Below are positions 8,501 to 14,498 of a stretch of DNA of 24,856 nucleotides, one piece after another. The stretch is taken from the NCBI GenBank assembly GCA_900751785.1, contig CAADSM010000042.1, positions 1-24,856 on the forward strand, read 5' to 3'. Source of the stretch: Lachnospiraceae bacterium (lineage in GTDB: Bacteria > Bacillota > Clostridia > Lachnospirales > Lachnospiraceae). The notes beneath the pieces were generated by a model. The model was given only the letters and a program-made list of their open reading frames with translations, searched no databases and was not told where the DNA came from. The number at the start of each line of letters is the position of its first letter. The first letter of the stretch is position 1. A program made the position numbers and the translations under genes.

Positions 8501-8702
8501 CATGATGTTCATAGACGAGGGCTTCGGCTCTCTGGATGAACATTCCAGGGACAAGGCGGTCCGGGTGCTCCAGGAGATGGCGGGAGGTTCCAGGCTGATC
8601 GGGATCATTTCTCATGTGACGGAACTGAAGCAGGAGATCGAGGATCAGCTTATTGTAACAAAGGATGAAGAGGGAAGCCATGTGAGATGGCAGATCAGTT
8701 AA
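5511..8702 (+). CDS. sbcC: Exonuclease subunit SbcC (Rad50-type ATPase)
   Basis: This 1063-aa SMC-like ATPase drives and gates the SbcD nuclease. Walker A is GDTGAGKTT (residues 34-42). A Q-loop region AQGEFMELL lies near 157-165. Long charged coiled coils run from about 190 to 520 and 560 to 870, separated by the zinc hook KPCPVCG (CPVC, 538-541), which dimerises two complexes. The C-terminal lobe has the ABC signature LSGGE (967-971) and Walker B MMFIDEGFGSLD (D1002, E1003). All catalytic parts are intact. The start overlaps the sbcD stop by ATGA. The coiled-coil composition (E, K, R, A, Q) gives long open frames in other phases that are not genes. Confidence 0.97.
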   Translation: MRPLRLTMQAFGSYGKRTVIDFEQTNQNLFLITGDTGAGKTTIFDAIVFALYGEASSGMNKKNGTELQSQYVDPGVEPFVELVFSEAAGDGREEYTVRRVPRHVRPLKRGTGVKEESESVALTMPDGSEYPQKETDRKLEEIVGLTKSQFMQVAMIAQGEFMELLRAKSDDKKMIFRKLFHTELYAKIVEELGKRRKGKQQEMAQIRTVCQTEVSHVDVPEDYEQAEKLTELKKRIVSSDRLSVVDMERLLEDLARLCGILKERCDQARKEYDAADRNHLEKRDAYTAGVQLLKRFDELEQAEQELAACASKEDKIRETEEKIQRISGAYEIQSVFQRYMDAVRTAESTRKNLSEQETAIPALIETGKEAEREAEAAKERLRLEIRNFTQVSERVQKSLEIFSKIRQAKEQASLAQEECRRTEQEAKDAQKKMQALEENERLWRSQAEALSQAEINHERWQAECAKAEEIGKDITAAKASAKEVQAQRNTADQAKQAFAEASGIYETRNQEYETRRRIFLNEQAGLIAREQLRPGKPCPVCGSLEHPHPCEIKDEHRDLSREALDAAEQEVGSLRERQEKAASAAQAASTLLEEKEKSLKEELLRLRQKLSENFSSHEEVKTLGQAEETLGSWKESLRREGRRLAEDIQTLKKLRGYLLGIEEKKTALKTAAEQSSQRAVEAKTAFAAKQAELEHLESSRDYQSEKEAQAALARAEEGRNNVETISRTAELKEQQAKSAITKADALISRYKSELPAQDEECRRRKDSYDKIMGEKGLSETEWKALTEKYTRGDAAAFQERAEAWQKRKTAAMSRRDSAKDAIGGQDRPVPDELKNVAETAEKELKSAQARLEDAKGYYKTNASVYDSLKPVMEERGKIMEEHRRLDDLYNLLSGNVTGSRMDIETYVQRCYLERILYAANRRFEEMSAGQFELRMFDIDKAGKGKNRGLDLMVYSTVTGKEREVRTLSGGESFMAALCLALGMADQIQESAASVNLDMMFIDEGFGSLDEHSRDKAVRVLQEMAGGSRLIGIISHVTELKQEIEDQLIVTKDEEGSHVRWQIS

Positions 8703-8717
8703 AGGAAGAAAAAGGAT

Positions 8718-9380
8718 ATGAACAGAGATTTTATATTGCTGCTGATCTATCTGCTGGAAGCAGCTGTCCTGGGAATTGTGGCGTTGACGCTCAGAAAATG
8801 GCACTCAAAGTTCCCTGACTTCAGAGTCGGATACCATGCAGGGATAGCGCAAACCGATGAGAAAAGCTGGGAATATGCAAATGAGACTGCCGGAAAAATA
8901 TGCGCTCTCTTTGCGGTTCTGCTGCTGGCAGCTGGGTTGTTTTGTTACAAAATGGGAACAGGATTCAATATCATGTTTGGTCTCCTTCTTCTTGTTTCCG
9001 GTGCGGGGGCGGGAAGCGTTCTGTTCATTCCTGCATATTTGTTAGAAAGACAGGACCAACAGAAAAAAGCAGAGAAAATTATCCGGGGCTCATTAACAGC
9101 AATTTTTGTGTTTCTGGCCTTGTGGATACTTTGGCTGTATGCGTATTACCATGCAAAGAATACGGATAATCTTCCGGCGCTGGAATCCCTGCAGGTGGAA
9201 GAACTGCAGGAGCTGGAAGGCTATAAACGAATTCAGCTTGTCACAGTATGGGACAAGCCTGACAAGACGGTCAGCTCAAAGCAGGAAGTGTGGGTGCTAG
9301 ATGAGAATCGATATCTTCTTGTGACGTATAATGCAGACGGAACAGTGAAGGAAGCGGAAATAAAACAGTCTATCTATTAA
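8718..9380 (+). CDS. SdpI-like multispan membrane protein
   Basis: This 220-aa membrane protein has hydrophobic helices at about 5-25, 60-77, 84-107 and 124-145. Between helix 1 and 2 lies RVGYHAGIAQTDEKSWEYANETAG (about 36-59). This matches the SdpI-family pattern GYRTPxS-(x)n-WxxANxxAG, known from the Bacillus subtilis immunity protein for the SdpC toxin, in which family members lack a proven general function. After the last helix, residues 150-220 form a soluble domain rich in beta strands that I do not recognise. The ATG at 8718 lies 15 bases after the sbcC stop, with AAAGGAAG at 8701-8708 upstream, so it is probably cotranscribed with sbcCD. No toxin gene is adjacent, so a peptide-immunity role is only a guess. 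Confidence 0.65.
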   Translation: MNRDFILLLIYLLEAAVLGIVALTLRKWHSKFPDFRVGYHAGIAQTDEKSWEYANETAGKICALFAVLLLAAGLFCYKMGTGFNIMFGLLLLVSGAGAGSVLFIPAYLLERQDQQKKAEKIIRGSLTAIFVFLALWILWLYAYYHAKNTDNLPALESLQVEELQELEGYKRIQLVTVWDKPDKTVSSKQEVWVLDENRYLLVTYNADGTVKEAEIKQSIY

Positions 9381-9521
9381 AGCTGGAAAAACAATTTTTT
9401 TGTATGCCTGAGGTATATATTTTTTTAATCGATTTGAAATACATGCTTTTTGTGTATGTGAAAAACAGATATTATCTCCAGAAGTGGTGTGATATCATCA
9501 TTACATGAAAGGAGTGGTAAC

Positions 9522-10766
9522 ATGTTTGATCTGGCAGATAAAGAAGATATAGGCAGGTATCTGGCAAAACGGATTGATGGATCATTCCCATCCAGGCGTC
9601 AGTTTTGCAAAGCTTATTTAGAGATGGGCGGAGAAATGGCGAATGAGGATGAGATCAATAAGATGTCTAACCGGCTGTCTCAAATTATTAAGGGAAGGAA
9701 GTCCGTACAAGTATATGACCTTCCAATCTTTGTACGGCTATTAGATGTATCGTGTGAGGAAATATTGAGTGCCGGCAAGTGTTTTGTTCCCGTGACGACA
9801 CATTTGACCAATTATGCAGCTGCATTTACACAGAATGAAAAGGATTGGGAAAGTTATGTGCATCGAGAAGACGGAATAATTCTGAATGCCGATGAATATG
9901 GGAAGACGGTCATCGATTACGCTCTTGAATTTAAAAATTATAAATTTCTGAGATATCTTATGGAAAAAGGTTATATCTATTTTGTTGGAGAAGATAGAAA
10001 CGAATATTTTTATAATTTCGGGGCAGGAACGAAGATTGCGAAAAAAACGGATTTGTGGAAAAATATTAATATTTTGGATGTAAGATTAAATGAACAGCGT
10101 GAACTGCGGAGAAAAATGATAATTCTTGCCGTACAAAATGATGATATTGAAATTCTCAATAAACTTCGGGCCAGAGAAATCCCGGCGCTTTATCAGGCGT
10201 TCACGCTGGCATGTAGAATGCCGGAACTGGAAGAAGACCGTGATGAAGATATGATTGATGCAGTAGCGCATGCAAGCAATAAAGTGTTAGATTACTTTTC
10301 GGAAGAATTTGAAATTGAGGACAGGGTGCAGCACGTGAACAGATTCCTCTTTCCTTATATAAGCGAAGTTTTAGAGGTGATGATTCGAGAAGGACATGAA
10401 TATACGGAAAGGGTTTTAAAAAGCGTAATATCTCATAATCAATATACATATGAGAAACTTTCTGAGCTGTTTGAACGTTCAGTTTCTTTTTATAACAGCT
10501 GGTTTCCAGATCCTTTTTATGATAATGATTATAAGAGGAAAGATATTATAAAAAGTATTATGAGAAGACTCGATTTTGATGAGGAATATGATTTAGTAAG
10601 ATACCTGCATACAGAAAGAAAAGACGGTATTGACGGAATTTTGACAAACATTGTTCACGTAGATGCGCAAGCAGAAAGCTGTGAAATCAATCAATTGATT
10701 GAGGAATTAAATAGTCTATATGAAAGGATTCGCAGTATTAAGCCAGTCATAGACGAAAAAAGATGA
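9522..10766 (+). CDS. XRE-type HTH protein with ankyrin-like repeats
   Basis: This 414-aa protein has an N-terminal Cro/CI-type DNA-binding region (about 8-85) whose second half, SNRLSQIIKGRKSVQVYDLPIFVRLLDVSCEEIL, is typical of XRE regulators. The remainder is helical, with ankyrin-like pieces: DEYGKTVIDYALEFKNYKFLRYLMEKG (about 124-150) and IILAVQNDDIEILNKLRARE (about 200-219). I start it at ATG 9522 because AAAGGAGTGG at 9508-9517 precedes it; an in-frame GTG at 9489 has no ribosome site. The gene is clearly more AT-rich than its neighbours and stands alone between two intergenic gaps of about 140 and 120 bases, which suggests horizontal gain. Target genes and ligand are unknown. Confidence 0.65.
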   Translation: MFDLADKEDIGRYLAKRIDGSFPSRRQFCKAYLEMGGEMANEDEINKMSNRLSQIIKGRKSVQVYDLPIFVRLLDVSCEEILSAGKCFVPVTTHLTNYAAAFTQNEKDWESYVHREDGIILNADEYGKTVIDYALEFKNYKFLRYLMEKGYIYFVGEDRNEYFYNFGAGTKIAKKTDLWKNINILDVRLNEQRELRRKMIILAVQNDDIEILNKLRAREIPALYQAFTLACRMPELEEDRDEDMIDAVAHASNKVLDYFSEEFEIEDRVQHVNRFLFPYISEVLEVMIREGHEYTERVLKSVISHNQYTYEKLSELFERSVSFYNSWFPDPFYDNDYKRKDIIKSIMRRLDFDEEYDLVRYLHTERKDGIDGILTNIVHVDAQAESCEINQLIEELNSLYERIRSIKPVIDEKR

Positions 10767-10831
10767 GAATGAAATTTTGGAAAAGACGAAAAACTCTGTA
10801 AAACTTTACCCCTCTTTGTGGTAAAGTGTAC

Positions 10832-10865
10832 TATACTTGATATAACGTATATTTTGCAAGATTAT
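10832..10865 (+). promoter_or_regulatory. Promoter of the 2-hydroxyacid dehydrogenase-like gene
   Basis: A -35 TTGATA at 10837-10842, a 17-base spacer and a -10 GATTAT at 10860-10865 precede the gene at 10889. The bases from 10832 to 10859 are nearly identical to those at the promoter of the LTA synthase-like gene (14443-14470). The match includes spacer positions that normally drift. A 13-base dyad ATATA-ACG-TATAT lies at 10840-10852. Just upstream, ACTTTACC (10803-10810) and GGTAAAGT (10820-10827) form an inverted repeat that may be a second operator. Confidence 0.55.
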
Positions 10866-10888
10866 GCACAAAAGGCAGGAGGACTGAA

Positions 10889-11848
10889 ATGAAGAAAATC
10901 AGGAAACTGACGGCGATCCAGCCGGTATCATTTCTGCCGGAAGGCAGGGAAGCGGTAAAAGAATACTGTGAGGAAGCCATATTTTATGACACAGAGCCCC
11001 AGGATGACAGAGAGATCATTGAGCGGATCGGGGATTCAGATGCGGTTTTTGTCAGCTATAACCGGACGATCGGTGAAAATATCCTGTCAGCCTGCCCAAA
11101 TCTGGAGTATATCGGAATGTGCTGCAGCCTGTACTCGGCGGCGAGCTCTAATGTAGACATCACATATGCGGAGGAACACGGGATCAGAGTGACCGGTATC
11201 CGCGACTATGGGGATGAGGGCGTGGCAGAATATGTGATCGCGGAGCTGATCCGCCGCCTCCACGGAACGGATGGGAATCCGCCTCTTCTCGGAGAAATCT
11301 CTGAGATCTCAGGAATCAAAGCGGGATTCCTGGGGATGGGAGCCAGCGCCCGTGCCGCAGCGAAAGGTTTGTCCGCCTTTGGAGCGGATATCCGTTATTA
11401 CAGCCGTACAAGGAAGCCGGAGCTGGAGGAAGAAATGGGATATACTTATCAGGAACTGCATGACCTTCTGCGGGAATGTGACGTGGTGTGCAGCTGCCTG
11501 AGCAAAAATGTCACACTTCTCTATGAGCCGGAGTTTGAGATCCTCGGAGAGAATAAGCTGCTGTTTAATACAGCGCTCAGCCCGTGCTTTGATATGAAGG
11601 CCTTAAAACAATGGTTAAGCAAAGAAAATACATGGTATTACTGCGATACGCTGATGGGACTCGGGGATGAGACATTGCTTGAGTGTGGTAACGTGAACTG
11701 CCAGAAACGCTCATCGGGGATGACACGCCAGGCTGTGGAGAGGCTGAATAAGAAGGTTTTGGACAATCTGAGAAATTACTGCGGGCAGGGGGGATCCTTA
11801 GGATGCTGCCATATGGCGGAAGAAAAATTTATAACTGTTTCAGGATAA
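10889..11848 (+). CDS. D-isomer 2-hydroxyacid dehydrogenase homologue, catalytic residues not conserved
   Basis: This 319-aa protein has the bilobed layout of D-2-hydroxyacid dehydrogenases. The substrate lobe contains CPNLEYIGMCCSLYSAASSNVD and GVAEYVIAEL (about 69-120), and the Rossmann lobe has GFLGMGASARAAAKGLSAFG (146-165). The usual active-site triad seems to be absent. The NTARG position reads NTALSP (227-232), so the catalytic Arg is Leu, and the PHxA/G histidine position falls in GNVNCQKRSSG (267-277) with no His. It may bind NAD(P) without the standard chemistry, or act on something else. The C-terminus is Cys-rich (CGQGGSLGCCH). The ATG at 10889 follows GCAGGAGGA. It is monocistronic, with its own promoter and terminator. 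Confidence 0.75.
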   Translation: MKKIRKLTAIQPVSFLPEGREAVKEYCEEAIFYDTEPQDDREIIERIGDSDAVFVSYNRTIGENILSACPNLEYIGMCCSLYSAASSNVDITYAEEHGIRVTGIRDYGDEGVAEYVIAELIRRLHGTDGNPPLLGEISEISGIKAGFLGMGASARAAAKGLSAFGADIRYYSRTRKPELEEEMGYTYQELHDLLRECDVVCSCLSKNVTLLYEPEFEILGENKLLFNTALSPCFDMKALKQWLSKENTWYYCDTLMGLGDETLLECGNVNCQKRSSGMTRQAVERLNKKVLDNLRNYCGQGGSLGCCHMAEEKFITVSG

Positions 11849-11856
11849 AATTCAGT

Positions 11857-11904
11857 AAAACGGGAGAAGGGAAAGGCTTTCGTGCCATTCTTTCTCCCGT
11901 TTTT
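11857..11904 (+). terminator. Rho-independent terminator
   Basis: AAAACGGGAGAA (11857-11868) pairs with TTCTCCCGTTTT (11892-11903), and the stem ends in a five-T run at 11900-11904. It sits 8 bases past the dehydrogenase-like stop. The A-run on the left arm could let it also work on the opposite strand, though no minus-strand gene is seen. Confidence 0.9.
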
Positions 11905-11941
11905 CGGCTGCGGGGGCAGATCTTTTTCAAAATAAAATCTC

Positions 11942-11972
11942 TTGCTTGTGACGCTGCGTCATGAATTATAAT
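11942..11972 (+). promoter_or_regulatory. MerR-type promoter with 19-bp spacer and central dyad
   Basis: A -35 TTGCTT (11942-11947) and a consensus -10 TATAAT (11967-11972) are separated by 19 bases, the overlong spacing used by MerR-activated promoters. The spacer holds the dyad TGACG-CTG-CGTCA at 11949-11961. Because the first gene downstream is a MerR regulator, it most likely binds here and activates its own operon when a ligand is present (established for the family, inferred for this site). Confidence 0.75.
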
Positions 11973-11994
11973 AGGCACAAAGGAGGTATCCATC

Positions 11995-12861
11995 ATGAAG
12001 AAAAATCAGTCTGTATCGGATGAATATATGACAGTCGGGGAGCTTGCCAAAAAGATGGGCACGACTGTACGTACGCTGCAGTATTATGACAAAGAGCATC
12101 TCCTGCCGTCCTCAGCCGAGAGTGAGGGCGGTCGGAGGCTGTACACTTATAAAGATATGATCCGGCTTCACCAGATCCAGTCCTTAAAATCCCTTGGATT
12201 TTCGCTGGATGATATCAGAAACCGCCTGATCCCGCTCAATACGCCTGAAGAGGTGGCAGATATGCTGACCCATCAGGGAGCGGTCATCAGGGAGAAGATC
12301 GATCAGCTCACGGATGCATTGGAAGCGGTCGAGGCGCTGAAGCAGGAGGTCCTTCAGATGCAGAGCGTTGATTTCAAAAAGTATGCGGATATTATCGTGA
12401 ATCTTCGGATGAAGAACGAATATTACTGGCTGATCAAACATTTTGACGACGATACTCTGGACCATATCCGACGACGGTTCGACAAGGAAAGCGGGATTGC
12501 ATTCATGGAGCGGTTTGAGGATCTGAATGAGCGGATCCTGCGGCTGAAAGAAAACGGAATCTCTCCGGAAGACAGCCGTGTGCAGGAGGCTGCGGAAGAG
12601 TTCTGGAAGCTGGTCATGGAATTTACCGGCGGGGATATGAGCCTCCTGCCAAAGCTTATGGAGTTTGGCAGTATGATCGCAAATGCCCCGGACAGCGGTA
12701 AAGAGAGCGGTCCGAATGGAAATGATTCCGGAAATGCGGCGGATGGAACCGAGAAGAAAAAGGCTGAATGGATCAGCCGCCAGACGGAGATCCAGGAATA
12801 TCTTCAGCCGGCGCTGGAACTGTATTTCCAGCGATCCGGTAATCCTTTCGGGGAGGAATGA
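11995..12861 (+). CDS. MerR family transcriptional regulator
   Basis: This 288-aa protein has a MerR winged-helix domain at residues 12-80: TVGELAKKMGTTVRTLQYYDKEHLLP, then EGGRRLYTYKDMIRLHQIQSLKSLGFSLDDIRN. A coiled-coil dimerisation helix follows (about 95-122). The remaining 165 residues are helical and rich in charge, a larger effector part than in metal-sensing MerRs, as in drug-responsive members; I see no cysteine cluster for metal binding. A low-complexity G/N/E/D linker lies near 234-255. The ATG at 11995 follows AAAGGAGG (11979-11986) with 8-base spacing. It is the first gene of an operon with an ABC ATPase and permease, so the ligand may be a substrate of that exporter. Confidence 0.9.
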   Translation: MKKNQSVSDEYMTVGELAKKMGTTVRTLQYYDKEHLLPSSAESEGGRRLYTYKDMIRLHQIQSLKSLGFSLDDIRNRLIPLNTPEEVADMLTHQGAVIREKIDQLTDALEAVEALKQEVLQMQSVDFKKYADIIVNLRMKNEYYWLIKHFDDDTLDHIRRRFDKESGIAFMERFEDLNERILRLKENGISPEDSRVQEAAEEFWKLVMEFTGGDMSLLPKLMEFGSMIANAPDSGKESGPNGNDSGNAADGTEKKKAEWISRQTEIQEYLQPALELYFQRSGNPFGEE

Positions 12862-12863
12862 GT

Positions 12864-13673
12864 ATGGAGTATGCAATACAGATTTCAGGGCTGCGCAAAA
12901 GCTATGGCAGTATAGATGTGTTAAAAGGAATTGATTTTCAGGTGAAGAAGGGAGAAATTTTCGGAATACTCGGAGTCAACGGGGCAGGGAAAACGACGAC
13001 TTTGGAATGTATCGAGGGATTCCGAGGATATGATTCCGGGGAGATCAGAGTGGATGGGAAAATCGGAATACAGCTCCAGTCCGCCTCTCTGCCGGCATAC
13101 ATTAAAGCAGGGGAGGCTGTGCGTCTGTTTGCAAAGTGGAATCACGCCAAGCCGGAACCGGCCAGGCTGTCGGCGCTGGGGATATCGGAGCTGGAGAAGA
13201 GAAGATATATGGAATTATCCACGGGACAGAAGCGCCGCCTGCATCTGGCGCTGGCTTTGACCGGAGATCCTGATATCCTTTTTCTGGATGAACCCACAGC
13301 CGGACTGGATGTGGAAGGGAGAGTATCCCTCCACAAAGAGATTTTCAGACTGAAGGAACAGGGGCGGACGATCGTCATGGCAAGCCATGATATGACCGAA
13401 GTAGAGAATCTGTGCAGCCGTATCGCTATCCTGAATGGCGGAAAAATCGTGTTCTGCGGTACAACGGAGGAACTGGCAGAGAAGATGGGCAGACATTACG
13501 ACATCAGGGTTATAACAGAACAGGGGGAGGATGCATACTGTGTGGAGGATATCGGAGAAGAGCTGACAAAAATCCTGGAAGAATATAAGGAGAAGAAAAT
13601 GAAAGTCCTTGATCTGAAAGTAAACAGAGGAACACTGGAACAGCATTTTATCAGACTGGCAAAGGGGGCGTAA
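12864..13673 (+). CDS. ABC transporter ATP-binding protein
   Basis: This 269-aa nucleotide-binding subunit of an ABC-2 type exporter works in the membrane with the permease encoded next. Motifs are Walker A GVNGAGKTT (37-45), Q-loop Q72, signature LSTGQ (118-122), Walker B ILFLDEPTAGLD (138-149) and switch H175. The C-terminal ~60 residues form the short regulatory tail common to this group. I favour ATG 12864, 7 bases after GGGGAGG (12850-12856). The in-frame ATG at 12858 overlaps the MerR stop as ATGA but sits too close to the ribosome site. Likely role is export of a drug, peptide or lipid; the substrate cannot be deduced. Confidence 0.93.
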   Translation: MEYAIQISGLRKSYGSIDVLKGIDFQVKKGEIFGILGVNGAGKTTTLECIEGFRGYDSGEIRVDGKIGIQLQSASLPAYIKAGEAVRLFAKWNHAKPEPARLSALGISELEKRRYMELSTGQKRRLHLALALTGDPDILFLDEPTAGLDVEGRVSLHKEIFRLKEQGRTIVMASHDMTEVENLCSRIAILNGGKIVFCGTTEELAEKMGRHYDIRVITEQGEDAYCVEDIGEELTKILEEYKEKKMKVLDLKVNRGTLEQHFIRLAKGA

Positions 13674-13676
13674 TAC

Positions 13677-14390
13677 ATGGGAGCTTTTTTATATGGGATC
13701 AGCCTTCAGTTTAAAATGGATATCCGGAGCAGATCCCTCCTGGTCACCTGCTATCTTGTGCCGCTTTTGTTCTTCGCGGTCATGGGCGGAATTTTTACAT
13801 CCATTATGCCGGGCTCAGAGAAAACACTGATCCAGTCTATGACGGTTATGGGCGTCTCCATGGGGGCTCTGATCGGAGTGCCGCCTTCTCTGGCTGAGAT
13901 ATACGGGACAGATGTGAGAAAAATGTATCAGGCAAACGGGGCGCCTCTGTGGTACGGTCTCATTACGCTGACTGTGTCAGCCTTCATCCACCTTTTGATC
14001 ATGAGCGGGATTATCCTGGCTGCGGCGCCGGTCATGTTTCACGCAGAGGTTCCATCAGGACTGCTGCTCTACTTTGTGAAATTGTCACTGTTTATCATTG
14101 CTTCTCTTGGAATTGCAGGCGTGCTGGGAATGCTGGAAAAGAACCAGGCAAAGCTGACGATGCTGTGTCAGGCTGCGTTTCTGCCTTCGATCCTGCTGTC
14201 AGGGATCATGTTTCCGTCAAGCCTGCTGCCGGGGATACTGGAAAAGCTCGGAAAAGTGTTCCCTGCAGCGTGGGGATATCTGCTGCTTACAAAAAATGGA
14301 GCAGGAATGGGAGAAGTATTGCCGTTGGGGATTATTTTCGGGATAGCGGCTGTGGTATGCTCGGTTCTGATGAGAAGATTGTATGACTGA
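13677..14390 (+). CDS. ABC-2 type transporter permease
   Basis: This 237-aa membrane protein has about six hydrophobic helices in the ABC-2 pattern. The order is a cytoplasmic start, helix 1 (LLVTCYLVPLLFFAVMGGIF), a short loop, helix 2 with PPSLAEIYG, then a helix pair 3-4. Next comes the conserved helix 5 region LLSGIMFPSSLLPGILEKLGKVFPAAWGY, and a final helix before the MRRLYD end. It forms the pore with the ATPase 3 bases upstream. The ATG at 13677 follows AAGGGGG. As a half-size permease it should dimerise. The operon appears to end here, but I see no hairpin terminator after the stop. Confidence 0.9.
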   Translation: MGAFLYGISLQFKMDIRSRSLLVTCYLVPLLFFAVMGGIFTSIMPGSEKTLIQSMTVMGVSMGALIGVPPSLAEIYGTDVRKMYQANGAPLWYGLITLTVSAFIHLLIMSGIILAAAPVMFHAEVPSGLLLYFVKLSLFIIASLGIAGVLGMLEKNQAKLTMLCQAAFLPSILLSGIMFPSSLLPGILEKLGKVFPAAWGYLLLTKNGAGMGEVLPLGIIFGIAAVVCSVLMRRLYD

Positions 14391-14442
14391 GATAAGTACA
14401 TTTTTATGCATTATTTTTTCATTCTTTTACAGCCCGGAGTGG

Positions 14443-14476
14443 TATACTTGACATAGCATATGTTTTGTAAAAAATA
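14443..14476 (+). promoter_or_regulatory. Promoter of the LTA synthase-like gene
   Basis: A -35 TTGACA at 14448-14453 is followed after 17 bases by an A/T-rich -10 region (AAAATA, 14471-14476). The stretch 14443-14470 matches 10832-10859 at the other promoter, differing only by five transitions. The dyad ACATA-GCA-TATGT lies at 14451-14463. The two genes may share a regulator. Confidence 0.5.
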
Positions 14477-14498
14477 AGTAAAATGCAGGGGACAAAAG

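Noticed and set aside
9381..9395. 15-base match AGCTGGAAAAACAAT, repeated at 16675-16689
   Set aside because: A single 15-mer shared by two sites is near what chance allows in 25 kb, and the flanks do not match.
10803..10827. Inverted repeat ACTTTACC/GGTAAAGT as a terminator of the XRE gene
   Set aside because: The right arm is not followed by a T-run; it fits better as an operator next to the -35 of the next gene.
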